Part shown: positions 43,406-54,049 of the stretch, in pieces
Layout: each line of letters starts with the position of its first letter
How positions within the stretch are numbered: the first letter of the stretch is position 1
Assembly (NCBI RefSeq): GCF_024721265.1
Contig: NZ_JAMXOC010000012.1
Location: 26,345-90,344 of the forward strand
Source of the DNA: Ohessyouella blattaphilus
GTDB lineage: Bacteria; Bacillota; Clostridia; Lachnospirales; Lachnospiraceae
DNA: 64,000 nucleotides
Reading direction: 5' to 3'
The notes under the pieces: generated by a model
Told to the model about the DNA's origin: nothing
The model's database searches: none
Seen by the model: the letters and a program-made list of their open reading frames with translations, nothing else
Position numbers and translations under genes: made by a program

Positions 43406-44311
43406 CTATACATCATACCCTAATTCCGTTCTGGCTAGTTCATCCATCTCTCTCTTTAACTCATCCGGTACAAAGTCTTGATCAGCCGGCATACGAGAAT
43501 GCATACCCGTCGGTCCACCGCCATATTTCATCGCATACATCCAAGCCGCATTAAACGGCGCCTTTTTACACAGGTTACGTATTTTCAAGACTTTTTGTTG
43601 GGCCGCGACACATTTCTTATAATCCCCGGCAAGCCCAGCCTCCACAATATCAATCATCTCCTTAGGAAACGGCACTGCCATAAAGGACACGCAGCCAACC
43701 GCTCCTAACATCATCATTACGCCATCTAAGCCATCGCAGCCACCAAGGAAGTCAAAGTTTTCGGGATCGATTCGTAAAATACATTGCTCAAAATTGAGAA
43801 TATCTACCGAAGCATCCTTAAAGCCCCTTAAATTCGGATGTTCATTTACTAACTTCGCTAAAGTCTCTGGCGCAAATAGCGTACCCATTTGCACACAATT
43901 GTAGATATAAACCGGCTTCTTAACATAGTCTATTAGCTCTGCCGCATATTCATACAAAGCATCTTGAGTATGGCGAAAAAACGGTGGCGCCGTAATACAA
44001 TAGCAATCTGCCAAGTCGGTTTCCTCATAAAGGTCTAATAAGGCCTTGTTCATTTCAATCGTATTTTCAAACGAACACGCCATGATTTTTGCATTGCCCT
44101 TGGTCACCCCTTGTACCGTTTTCAGCAGTTTAATTTTTTCATCGTTAGATAACGCTTGCGACTCCGCTGCTAGCCCATTGATAAAGAAGTTTTTAATTCC
44201 TTTCGACATATGCCAGGAAATTAGCTCCTCTACCTGCTTGTAATTAATCGACTTGTCCTCGTTGAATGGTGTCAAGATTTCATCAACCACTCCTGTAATA
44301 AAATGTCCCAT
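43406..44311 (-). CDS. DapA/NanA-family lyase or synthase
   Basis: 301 aa TIM barrel. The Schiff-base lysine is in RGFKDASVD and the catalytic tyrosine in VYIYNCVQMG. The GxxGE motif is replaced by NGLAAESQ, keeping the glutamate. Family members split or form 2-keto acids (KDG aldolase, N-acetylneuraminate lyase, dihydrodipicolinate synthase). In operon III it would act on a 2-keto acid sugar intermediate. Specificity not determined. Confidence 0.83.
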   Translation of the reverse strand: MGHFITGVVDEILTPFNEDKSINYKQVEELISWHMSKGIKNFFINGLAAESQALSNDEKIKLLKTVQGVTKGNAKIMACSFENTIEMNKALLDLYEETDLADCYCITAPPFFRHTQDALYEYAAELIDYVKKPVYIYNCVQMGTLFAPETLAKLVNEHPNLRGFKDASVDILNFEQCILRIDPENFDFLGGCDGLDGVMMMLGAVGCVSFMAVPFPKEMIDIVEAGLAGDYKKCVAAQQKVLKIRNLCKKAPFNAAWMYAMKYGGGPTGMHSRMPADQDFVPDELKREMDELARTELGYDV

Positions 44312-44346
44312 CTTTGTTCCTCCTTATCTTTTATATGAATTTTAAT

Positions 44347-45267
44347 TTACACGAAAAGCGACGCTGCCCCTAGGACACCACTCTCCTCCATCAGCTTTGA
44401 AAAACCTAATACCGGTTGATGACGAAAATGCACTCTTGCTTGCAAGCCTTCTTCTATCTCTTTTTTAAAGGGCTGCAAACCACGAGCAATACCCCCGCCC
44501 AAAATAATAATATCCGGACAGTACAAGTAAATATATTGGTTCAAACCTTCCACCAAAAAATGTAAATATTCCTCGAGAATTGCTAGCATTTTGCTCTCTC
44601 CTGCTTTTGCCCGCCGGAAGAAGCTTTCATTGGTCATTCCCGGTTCAATCTCTTGTAGATATTTTCCTAGCGCTATTCCAGAGCAGGTTCCCTCTAAACA
44701 CCCAGAAATACCACAATAACACGGGGCCTCATCATTTGACCATTCGCTATCTCGAGAACGTACCTTAATGTGTCCTGCCAAATGGCAAAACGCTTCATCA
44801 CCGAAGGGCTGACCCTTGACACATAAACCAATTCCCACCCCACTGCCAAGGGTAATGGTTAAGGTCCGCAGATAACCTTTGCCTGCCCCAAACCTTGTTT
44901 CCGCTAAACCTATTAGGCGGGCGTCATTATCTGCCCTTACCGTTAGACCCAGCTCTTTGTTTAAGCGTTCTATCAGGGGATATCCTTCCGTCATATACGG
45001 AACAAAACAGCTCATCCCGTCAATCGTACCGTCCTGAAAGACATAGCTGCCGATGGAGATTCCTACACCTAACATTTCCGCCTTAGCCATACCCGTCTCT
45101 TGAAGGCAGGCATTAAGCTCGGCTTTTAAATTAGATAGAAACTCCTGCTCGCTGTCTTGACAGGTGTTAAATATTTTCGCGTTAATTACCTGCCCTGCTT
45201 CCAAGTCCACAATCCCTAGCTTTGTCCTCGTCCCGCCGATATCGATTCCCACAGCGTATTTTGTCAT
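44347..45267 (-). CDS. ROK-family sugar kinase
   Basis: 306 aa; the ATG ending at 45267 overlaps the stop of the upstream SIS gene (ATGA). Motifs: ATP loop DIGGTRTKLG, catalytic Asp in RADNDARLI, glycine-rich TITLGSGVGIGL, the GHIKV histidine and the zinc motif CYCGISGCLEGTCSG. All needed residues are present, so it is probably an active hexose kinase (glucose, N-acyl-hexosamine or similar). Confidence 0.88.
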   Translation of the reverse strand: MTKYAVGIDIGGTRTKLGIVDLEAGQVINAKIFNTCQDSEQEFLSNLKAELNACLQETGMAKAEMLGVGISIGSYVFQDGTIDGMSCFVPYMTEGYPLIERLNKELGLTVRADNDARLIGLAETRFGAGKGYLRTLTITLGSGVGIGLCVKGQPFGDEAFCHLAGHIKVRSRDSEWSNDEAPCYCGISGCLEGTCSGIALGKYLQEIEPGMTNESFFRRAKAGESKMLAILEEYLHFLVEGLNQYIYLYCPDIIILGGGIARGLQPFKKEIEEGLQARVHFRHQPVLGFSKLMEESGVLGAASLFV

Positions 45268-46316
45268 AACACAACCCATCCTTCATCAAGAAAAGTACCT
45301 GGTTCAATTCCTTTAGCAACAGCACATTGATACGAAATCAGCTGTAGATATAGAGCGATAATCAAGGTCGTATAGGCTGCTGGCAGTTCAAACTCAGGAT
45401 AATTTAGGCATACCCCGCCTACAGCTTCCTTCCCCGCAGCACCTATGTATATTGATTCGGATACCGATTCGTTAATCTTCCCCCAGATCATCTGGGAACG
45501 GGCATCCGGCAGTACATCTAAAAATATTGGTATTGTCTTTTGCGCAACCTGCTTACTAAAGCGTATCACTTCCATCGGCCCATGGTAGAAATTATCTATC
45601 GACATAACATTACTCATGATTTTTGCTGTCTCTTCAATCCACAAGGAACCGCTTCTCATCATGTTAATTCCGTATCCCCGAGACAATAAGTAGTAACCAT
45701 CAGCTTCCGCAAAATACGGAATCTTCTGTATTTCTTCAAATATCGCCTTCTTATTTGTCTCCATCCAGGTAAAAGCATGCTCTAGCTTTTGCAGCAAGGC
45801 TGAATCCGGCCTCTCCTTACCCATCAGCGAAACCAGAAAAAGGCCACATAATGCCAACGAACTATATGCCTTAATACACACTATGGCATCGTAACTGGCA
45901 ATGTCGTGAAGCACATATGTGCAATTTTTTGCCATAGTGCTATTAGGAGTCATCGTCACCGCTACAGAAGTATACTGATTGTCCTTTAAATACTGGGAAA
46001 AATCTGCCACCTCACGGCTTTCGCCTGAGCGAGACATCATAATATAAAGGGCTTCCTTCTTCATTCGTTCCGGATGCTGTATTAAGTCCGCTGTCTCAAC
46101 TAATGACACCCTAATATTCAACATCGCCCTTAATGCCTCATACATTGGCATTAAAGAATAAAAGGCACTGCCCATTGAGGTTAAAACAATCTCCTCAGCC
46201 TCACTCATTAACTTACTAATTAGAAGTACCTCTTCTATTTTCTCTTCCCTTAGATCTTGCAATACTTTTTTTAGCTCTAACGGTTGCTCATATATATTCT
46301 GTAATAATACGTTCAT
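45264..46316 (-). CDS. SIS-domain sugar isomerase/deglycase, operon III copy 2
   Basis: 350 aa with two SIS domains (TSMGSAFYSLMPM and MMSRSGESREVADFSQYL; SRGYGINMMRSGSLWIEE and SIDNFYHGPMEVIRF). The active-site block reads DNFYHGP: the glutamate of EEFxHGP is replaced by Asp, the His is kept. FrlB-like length. It is enclosed between two ROK genes, so a ROK kinase rather than a PfkB kinase may supply its phosphorylated substrate. Confidence 0.77.
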   Translation of the reverse strand: MNVLLQNIYEQPLELKKVLQDLREEKIEEVLLISKLMSEAEEIVLTSMGSAFYSLMPMYEALRAMLNIRVSLVETADLIQHPERMKKEALYIMMSRSGESREVADFSQYLKDNQYTSVAVTMTPNSTMAKNCTYVLHDIASYDAIVCIKAYSSLALCGLFLVSLMGKERPDSALLQKLEHAFTWMETNKKAIFEEIQKIPYFAEADGYYLLSRGYGINMMRSGSLWIEETAKIMSNVMSIDNFYHGPMEVIRFSKQVAQKTIPIFLDVLPDARSQMIWGKINESVSESIYIGAAGKEAVGGVCLNYPEFELPAAYTTLIIALYLQLISYQCAVAKGIEPGTFLDEGWVVL

Positions 46317-46324
46317 ACTCTACC

Positions 46325-47644
46325 TCAACATCCTCTATATTCTATGGCAAAGGGCAGTTTCCCTCGGTAATAAGTCTCCTCTATAACCGCCGCTTCTAGA
46401 CTACTGCGAAACGACTCATCGGAAGTACCCTCGCCTTCAATAATAACCTTACCAGGATCAAATAAGACGCAGCCACAAGCAACCGCCTTACCAATTCCCT
46501 TGCCAAACTCTCTTAAATCCTTTTGCCGTTCCTCCTCTTTTAGCATTTGCCTGAGCGTAGCCCCACTATCACTAAGTGCTCTGGCAATCAAGAAATTATT
46601 ATTCTCACAGTGAGTAGAAGCAAGCACCTTATCATCCACCTCTAAGGCCGTACCAACCTCATCTCCAATACTAAAGCGCAACACCGTCTGTCCTTGCCTT
46701 CCCATGCTCTTTAGCTCGACCGCCTCGCAGCCTCTGCGAGCCACCGCTGCCGCACCTAGAAAAGCACCTGAGTATCCCAGACTAGTTACCTCAATAATCA
46801 CCTGCGCTTCAGGGTGAATACGGAAAAATTCTTTTAAAAGATTCGGCTTAAACCGTTCAAACATTAAAGCAACGCCGCCGCCAATAATTATTTTTTCAAC
46901 CTTGGCAAAACTATATGCATTTGCAAGAATTCGCCCTAAATAATCTCCTTCTAGGGCCAACGCTTCAAGAGCTACTAAATCTCCCTTAGCCGCTAGCTCC
47001 GAAATCACTTTGCCATCAACTGGCTGATTACTAATTTTATCTATTCCGCTAGCCGCCACGTAGTTATCTCGAAGCCCTCTCCCCGAAGCATACATCTCCA
47101 CATTTCCTTGAACGCTGCCCGTATCCGAAAATCGCCCCTGCTCTTCCACAACAAGCATGCCTATCTCTCCTGCATGCCCATATTCACCGTAATACAATTC
47201 ATCATCTAAGATTAAAGCTCCGCCAATCCCCGTACTGACTGTCATATATAGAAAATCACGATCCTCTTTTGCACTTCCAAAGTATTTCTCTGCTAAGGCA
47301 CAAGCATTTCCGTCATTATCGGCAAAAAAGGGGATCTTAAATTCCATACTTAGCCTTTCGCAGATCGGCAGATTCTTAACCAACAAAAAGTCCGACTCAA
47401 CCCAAACCCCTGTCGCGGGGTCAGCGATGCCAGGAATTGTCACCCCGCCGGCCTTTGCCTGTTCTGCCAGTTCCGGGCGAGTTGCACAAACTCCCCGTAA
47501 GGACGCAATTAGCTGCTCCACAATCGCTTCTACCGAAGTTTTCGTCCACTCTTTTCTCTCCTGATAGAGAATTTGACCATCATCACTTACAAAGCCAGAT
47601 ATATATTTGGAACCTCCTATATCTACAACCATATATACATTCAT
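46325..47644 (-). CDS. ROK-family protein with a C-terminal half-ROK extension
   Basis: 439 aa from the ATG ending at 47644 (GAGGA upstream), about 130 residues longer than normal ROK kinases. Residues 1-310 are a ROK domain (VVDIGGSKYISGF, ADNDGNACALAE, VSTGIGGALIL, EYGHAGEIG). The zinc motif is missing: GSVQGNVEMYASG has no cysteines. The extra tail (EFGKGIGKAVACGCVLFDPG, VIIEGEGTSDESF) looks like the last third of another ROK domain. A duplication inside the gene is likely. Kinase or regulatory role is open. Confidence 0.75.
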   Translation of the reverse strand: MNVYMVVDIGGSKYISGFVSDDGQILYQERKEWTKTSVEAIVEQLIASLRGVCATRPELAEQAKAGGVTIPGIADPATGVWVESDFLLVKNLPICERLSMEFKIPFFADNDGNACALAEKYFGSAKEDRDFLYMTVSTGIGGALILDDELYYGEYGHAGEIGMLVVEEQGRFSDTGSVQGNVEMYASGRGLRDNYVAASGIDKISNQPVDGKVISELAAKGDLVALEALALEGDYLGRILANAYSFAKVEKIIIGGGVALMFERFKPNLLKEFFRIHPEAQVIIEVTSLGYSGAFLGAAAVARRGCEAVELKSMGRQGQTVLRFSIGDEVGTALEVDDKVLASTHCENNNFLIARALSDSGATLRQMLKEEERQKDLREFGKGIGKAVACGCVLFDPGKVIIEGEGTSDESFRSSLEAAVIEETYYRGKLPFAIEYRGC

Positions 47645-47648
47645 CTTT

Positions 47649-48752
47649 TCAATCCTCATAAGCCGGTAACATAATCTCATCCAAAGCCGAAACCAAAGGA
47701 ATGCTTAAATCAATTCCCATATTTTTGGCAATTAGAAAGGATAATACTTGAAACGGAATCAGATACTCAACAGCGTTAACAAAAGGGATGTCCGAACTGT
47801 GAATGGTCAGGACATCGCCTGAGACCGGCTGTATATTACTAGTAACCATCACGCAATTAGCGCAGTAAGACTTAACCGCCCGGGCAAGCCGTTCCATCCG
47901 CTCCCTTTCCGCTCCTTTTTCCGCCATCACAAAAAAAACAATATCCGTTGGTTTTAAAGCACGAAAGGGACCGTGCAAGGATTCCTCTAGCTCTAGGGCA
48001 AGGGTTGGCTTTTGGTGGCATTCAAAGAATTTAAGTGCTGCCTCCTGGACCGTTCCGTAATTCGCTCCATACCCAAGCAAGAAAAACTTATTCGCCGCCA
48101 TTATTCGCTCATAATTATTTTCAAACCACGCTTTTGTATCAACTACCGTCTGACCAACGTTTATCGGCAACTGCTCACATCCGTGTAAATATTCCTGGTA
48201 CTCAGCAAACGTAATATTACCCGCTTGATATCCCGCTTCTAGAAAGTTTAGAAAAATCATAAACAGGGCCATCGTCTGCCCTTTTGTTGCGGCCATTGCC
48301 ACTTCGTGCTGACCGAGTTTAGGAAGAACAATATTCGACTCCCTTGCTAGAACTCCTGTAGGATTTAGGGTTGTTGACATAACGCAGATTCCTGCTGTCT
48401 TAGCCCTTCTTGCCGCATCCACTTGTCCGCGAGAATGTCCGGACTCCGCTGGGCATACCAACAGTATTTCTGACGGTTCATAATTTCCCGAGGCATCAAA
48501 GCTTCCATGATTATGAAACACTCCCGCCGGTATTGCCTCCGCCTCCGCTTTTAACAGCTTTTTGGCAGCAAAACTCAGGGTATATCCTGCATAATACGGC
48601 GAACCATTACCTACAAATATCACCTTTCGGAACCGCCGCTTACGATATACCTTCACAAAATCTGCTGTTAGCTCCTCCCTATTTGCGAAAATTTCTTTTA
48701 GCAAGCCTTCTTGTTCTTCGATTTCTTCCATCATCGTATTATGCTGGCTCAT
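47649..48752 (-). CDS. SIS-domain sugar isomerase/deglycase, operon III copy 1
   Basis: 367 aa. First SIS domain: VGNGSPYYAGYTLSFAAKKL and CPAESGHSRGQVDAARRA; second: GYGANYGTVQEAALKFFE and ELEESLHGPFRALKP with the catalytic E and H. It lies 15 bases after a PfkB kinase gene, as frlB follows frlD. Probably a deglycase or ketose/aldose isomerase for the phosphorylated sugar made by that kinase. Confidence 0.78.
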   Translation of the reverse strand: MSQHNTMMEEIEEQEGLLKEIFANREELTADFVKVYRKRRFRKVIFVGNGSPYYAGYTLSFAAKKLLKAEAEAIPAGVFHNHGSFDASGNYEPSEILLVCPAESGHSRGQVDAARRAKTAGICVMSTTLNPTGVLARESNIVLPKLGQHEVAMAATKGQTMALFMIFLNFLEAGYQAGNITFAEYQEYLHGCEQLPINVGQTVVDTKAWFENNYERIMAANKFFLLGYGANYGTVQEAALKFFECHQKPTLALELEESLHGPFRALKPTDIVFFVMAEKGAERERMERLARAVKSYCANCVMVTSNIQPVSGDVLTIHSSDIPFVNAVEYLIPFQVLSFLIAKNMGIDLSIPLVSALDEIMLPAYED

Positions 48753-48767
48753 TCTCTTCTCCTATAA

Positions 48768-49703
48768 CTACTTTAATGATTCGATAAATTCATTCACTTC
48801 GCTAAGCGGTCGATACGCCGGTATCGTCCCTTCGTACTGCACAGACAAGGCCGCATACTTATTCGCCCACTCCATTGCTTCTTTCAATTCCTTGCCCCAA
48901 ACTAAATTGGCAATTGTTGCCGCCATAAAGCCATCACCAGCACCAGCAGTATTAACTACCTTATCCACTTTAACCGGTTCAACGCCCCATGTCCTCTCGC
49001 CGCAAAGAGCCATACTCCCCTTTTCGCCTAACGTCATCACAACATTAGCTACCTTATATTTTTCTTGGACTTCCCTTGCTAGCTGCAGGGAATCAATTTC
49101 TTCATTCTCAATTTCATCACAAATATATCTTCCCTCCACCTCATTTATGAATAGGTAATCAATATAGTCCAATTCGCCCATTGCTTCTTCCGGCAAAGGG
49201 CTGGGGTTTAATGCCGTGCACATTCCCAATGATTTGGCATGCTTTGCCCCAATAAGAGCAAGTTTCATGGGCACCTCAAAGCCGGTTACAAAGTACTTAG
49301 AGCCCTTCATCGCCTCAATAGCATCAATTACCTCCCGCTCTGTTAAAGCGACCGCCGAGGAGTCCCCATCGATAACCGTATTCTGTCCATCTGGTCCAAT
49401 CAAAATCAAACCTGTTCCCGTTGAAACCTCATCTGTCCGGTACATATAGGTGGTATCAACCCCAGCACCGCCCATCCACTTTTCCCCGAGGTCTCCCCAA
49501 GGATCATTTCCCACTTTACCTATGTAAGCAGTGTTAATCCCCAGTCTGCCAAGGGCCACGGAGACATTGCTCCCTTTTCCCCCGTCCTCCGCAACATACC
49601 AATTTTTAACGCTTAAAGTCTCCCCCCACTTGGGCATATGATCGGTAAATGCATACTGGCCAACGCCATGACTATTCAACACAATAACATCTTTTTCCTT
49701 CAT
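48768..49703 (-). CDS. PfkB-family sugar kinase, operon III copy 1
   Basis: 311 aa from the ATG ending at 49703, behind AAAGGGTGG, which overlaps the end of the NagB-like gene. VIVLNSHGVGQYAFTDHMPK, EDGGKGSNVSVALGRLGIN and the catalytic NTAGAGDGFMAATIAN. It is a close paralogue of the kinase at 40454. Same kinase-SIS order as frlD-frlB. Sugar not known. Confidence 0.83.
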   Translation of the reverse strand: MKEKDVIVLNSHGVGQYAFTDHMPKWGETLSVKNWYVAEDGGKGSNVSVALGRLGINTAYIGKVGNDPWGDLGEKWMGGAGVDTTYMYRTDEVSTGTGLILIGPDGQNTVIDGDSSAVALTEREVIDAIEAMKGSKYFVTGFEVPMKLALIGAKHAKSLGMCTALNPSPLPEEAMGELDYIDYLFINEVEGRYICDEIENEEIDSLQLAREVQEKYKVANVVMTLGEKGSMALCGERTWGVEPVKVDKVVNTAGAGDGFMAATIANLVWGKELKEAMEWANKYAALSVQYEGTIPAYRPLSEVNEFIESLK

Positions 49704-49705
49704 AA

Positions 49706-50602
49706 TTACCACCCTTTCGTTTCATGAGATAGAGGATGATCTAAAGTCTCTTCTGTAGAATATAGCGTAACATCCGCTACATATCTGGGAATAATCGTAA
49801 CTGGGTAATCGACTGTCGGCTCACTAAACATCAGAATTCGACAAATCGTCTGTTTCCATGCCCCCGTTGCCACCATATAAATAAAGCGTTTCGCGTTCAA
49901 CATCAGCTTAAAGCCAATCGTTATCGACTTCGGCGGTACCCGATCCGTGCAAGCGCCAAAAGAGCGATGAGCCAGCGCTACAATAGTATCTTCATTTAAA
50001 TCTACAATTCTCGTTTTACTCTGGGCATATTCTTCTACTGATATATGACGACAATAACTATGGGGCGCTTCATTAAACGCAACCAACCCGGCGGCGCCAA
50101 TGCCCGCCCAAACCGTATCTATTCCGCCCATTTTTTCACACAGTTCATCGGCATAATCCATATCATTAATTCTTGGCCAGATTCTTTGCTCTTTCGGAAC
50201 ATTTAGCTCATCATCAATCCGTCCATAGAAGCACGCATTCATTGTCCCTTCCAAACTTTCATACGAATCCTCGACTGGATAAGGGCGCCCCTCCCAATCA
50301 AGAAATTCATCCATATGAAAAATCCATAAATTCTTCAAACTAATCCGCTCTTCATTTACTCTCCTTGTAAACGTATCATATTCATCGGTGGGACCTGCTG
50401 GTAGTACCCATTTTGTTAGCATCCCTCTCTTATTATGTTCAATCACTTCCTCCGCCATCAAATTCCCTAAATCAACCATTAGTTTCTCACGGTTTTCCCG
50501 AACTTCTAATTTGACTTTTCGTCCTTCTTGATTTAACAGCTCCTCTTTTGGAATAGAACACCATTTAAATATTTCATCCTTGGTAAGTCTATTTGTCTCC
50601 AC
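49706..50602 (-). CDS. NagB-like glucosamine-6-phosphate deaminase homologue lacking catalytic Asp and His
   Basis: About 298 aa. The GTG ending at 50602 has GGAGG at 8-base spacing; the ATG at 50617 is the alternative. The Rossmann fold and NagB blocks are clear: WVLPAGPTDEYDTF (phosphate loop), IFHMDEFLDW (catalytic acidic pair) and WAGIGAAGLVAFNEAP. In active NagB the last block reads GxxGNDGHIAFNEP: Asp141 and His143 are replaced here by Ala and Leu, while the Glu of FNE stays. Ring opening and deamination as in NagB are therefore unlikely. Second gene of operon III, after the FrlA-like permease. Confidence 0.78.
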   Translation of the reverse strand: METNRLTKDEIFKWCSIPKEELLNQEGRKVKLEVRENREKLMVDLGNLMAEEVIEHNKRGMLTKWVLPAGPTDEYDTFTRRVNEERISLKNLWIFHMDEFLDWEGRPYPVEDSYESLEGTMNACFYGRIDDELNVPKEQRIWPRINDMDYADELCEKMGGIDTVWAGIGAAGLVAFNEAPHSYCRHISVEEYAQSKTRIVDLNEDTIVALAHRSFGACTDRVPPKSITIGFKLMLNAKRFIYMVATGAWKQTICRILMFSEPTVDYPVTIIPRYVADVTLYSTEETLDHPLSHETKGW

Positions 50603-50697
50603 CTGCTTCACCTCCATATTTACTTCTGTAAAAAACGACTACCCAATCCAGCACACAAAGTACAAAGATTGGGTAGTCACTATAATATCCTGCATCT

Positions 50698-52200
<1,503 letters not shown>

Positions 52201-52402
52201 CTAATATTTCTTTTTTTGGCTTAATCACTAATTTTTTTGATTTTTTTTGTATGATTTCACCTGTTTATTTACATCTAACCATTTATTTATAGCAAGCTTT
52301 ACTAGCTTATTAGAAATTTATATATTATTTTGTTTTTTATTTGTTTTTTAAGAAAATACAGTTTAATAGCTTGCAATACAGCAGTATATATATGTCAATC
52401 AA

Positions 52403-52431
52403 TTGCTTTTTATTCCAGTTTATATTATATT
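52403..52431 (+). promoter_or_regulatory. Promoter of the divergent FGGY kinase gene
   Basis: TTGCTT (52403-52408), 17-base spacer, TATATT (52426-52431). Confidence 0.5.
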
Positions 52432-52439
52432 ATTTTTAT

Positions 52440-52450
52440 AACTTGTTTAT
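52440..52450. promoter_or_regulatory. Repeated AACTTGTTTAT motif, operator candidate
   Basis: Identical 11-mer to 52175-52185, here immediately downstream of the FGGY promoter and 15 bases before the start codon. Near copies (ACTTGATTAT at 61017-61026; ACTTGTTCAA at 57181-57190) lie in the BtpA and gntR promoters. Likely site of the second GntR pair. Confidence 0.55.
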
Positions 52451-52465
52451 CGAAAGGAGATAGAA

Positions 52466-53998
52466 ATGGAAAAAGCTTTTTTTATGGGAATTGATACTGG
52501 AACAAATTCCAGCAAAGGAGTTCTCATTGACGCAAGCGGAAATGTACTTGCTGAGCACGCTACCGAACACGCCATGACCAATCCGGCACCAGGGCACTAC
52601 GAACACGATGCCGATAAGGACTGGTGGGGCGATTTATGCACTATCAGCCACGCCTTAATTGCTAAATCCGGCGTTGACCCTAAGGACATCAAAGCAATTG
52701 GCACTAGCGCTTTAGGCGCTGACTGTTTGCCCGTTGATGAACAGTGTCGGCCGCTACGCAAAGCAATACTTTACGGCATTGACGCTAGGGCAACTGATGA
52801 AATGGCCGAATTGACTGAAATGTATGGCGAAGAACAAATCAAGAAATGGTACGGAAGACCCCTATGCTCAAGTGATGTTATGCCAAAAATCCTCTGGATC
52901 AAAAACAAAGAGCCGGAAATTTATGCAAAAGCTCATAAATTTTTAACCGGCTCAAGCTTTCTTACTGCCAAGCTGACCGGCAATTACACGGTGGACAGAT
53001 TTCTCGGTTTAGCTAGCTTTAATCCTCTCTATTTTAATGACGGTACCCCTAATCCAGAGACCTGCAAGCCTATTTGCAGGCCCGATCAACTTGCCGAAGT
53101 CAAAGAAGCAAATGACATTGCCGGTTATGTAACGGAAGCTGCTTCCAAAGACACCGGCCTTGCTATTGGCACCCCGGTTATTGTTGGCACCGATGACTCT
53201 GGAGCTGAAGCTATCAGCACCGGTGTAGTTGATGTGGGGAAAATGATGATTCAATTCGGCTCATCGATTTACATGATTCTTGGCACCAAAGACCTTGTAG
53301 ACGATGACCGCCTATGGCGAGAAGAGTTTATCGTTCCCGGCCTTTGCGATATTTCGGCGGGCACGAACGCTGCCGGCTCGCTAACCAAATGGTATCGAGA
53401 TACCATCTTCGGCGACGCCTTAGAGATTGAAAAGAACGAGGGCGTTGACGCTTATCAGACCATGATGAACGGAATCGCTGATATTGCTCCTGGCAGCTGC
53501 GGACTGATTACTTTGCCCTACTTCGCCGGCGAAAGAACACCGATTAATGACCCTCAAGCAAAGGGAATCCTTTTTGGCCTAACCTTAAATCACAACCGTA
53601 AGCATATGTACCGGAGCGCTCTTGAATCAATCGGCTACTCTGTTAACCAGCAGCTAAAGATCATGCTAGAGCACGATGTTCCTATTACCCAAATCTTTGC
53701 TGTCGGCGGTGGTGCCAAAAATGATTTATGGATGCAAATTGTTGCTGATATTATCGGAATGGAAATCAGCACGCCTGCCATAACAGTAGGCGCCAGCTTT
53801 GGTGATGCTCTTATGGCCGCCTCGGGAATTAAGTATCCAGGCTTTTCTACTTTCTCCAGTCTAACCGACTTCATTAAACCTGGGAAAACGTATATTCCAA
53901 ATATGGAAAATCACGAGCTTTACAAGAAATACCAAGCTATTTATGATGACCTTTATCCACTCACTGCAAGTCTTATGCACCAACTAGATAATATGTAA
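52466..53998 (+). CDS. FGGY-family carbohydrate kinase (xylulokinase-like)
   Basis: 510 aa with AAAGGAGA upstream. Two ASKHA domains: GIDTGTNSSKGVLID at the N-terminus and AVGGGAKNDLWMQIVADI at the C-terminus; catalytic Asp in VGTDDSGAEAIS. It phosphorylates a ketose or polyol; related enzymes include xylulo-, ribulo- and fuculokinase. It is divergent from operon III and shares its motif, so it is probably co-regulated. Substrate inferred as a pentulose or related sugar. Confidence 0.85.
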   Translation: MEKAFFMGIDTGTNSSKGVLIDASGNVLAEHATEHAMTNPAPGHYEHDADKDWWGDLCTISHALIAKSGVDPKDIKAIGTSALGADCLPVDEQCRPLRKAILYGIDARATDEMAELTEMYGEEQIKKWYGRPLCSSDVMPKILWIKNKEPEIYAKAHKFLTGSSFLTAKLTGNYTVDRFLGLASFNPLYFNDGTPNPETCKPICRPDQLAEVKEANDIAGYVTEAASKDTGLAIGTPVIVGTDDSGAEAISTGVVDVGKMMIQFGSSIYMILGTKDLVDDDRLWREEFIVPGLCDISAGTNAAGSLTKWYRDTIFGDALEIEKNEGVDAYQTMMNGIADIAPGSCGLITLPYFAGERTPINDPQAKGILFGLTLNHNRKHMYRSALESIGYSVNQQLKIMLEHDVPITQIFAVGGGAKNDLWMQIVADIIGMEISTPAITVGASFGDALMAASGIKYPGFSTFSSLTDFIKPGKTYIPNMENHELYKKYQAIYDDLYPLTASLMHQLDNM

Positions 53999-54012
53999 AC
54001 CTTTAGCTCGCA

Positions 54013-54048
54013 AAAGAGGCTGGAAACATCTCCGTTTCCAGCCTCTTT
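54013..54048. terminator. Bidirectional terminator between convergent FGGY genes
   Basis: Perfect 15-bp stem AAAGAGGCTGGAAAC / GTTTCCAGCCTCTTT with a 6-base loop. Confidence 0.85.
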
Positions 54049-54049
54049 G

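Noticed and set aside
44347..47644. Reading the two ROK proteins as NagC-type repressors
   Set aside because: Neither has an N-terminal helix-turn-helix; both begin directly with the ATP loop.
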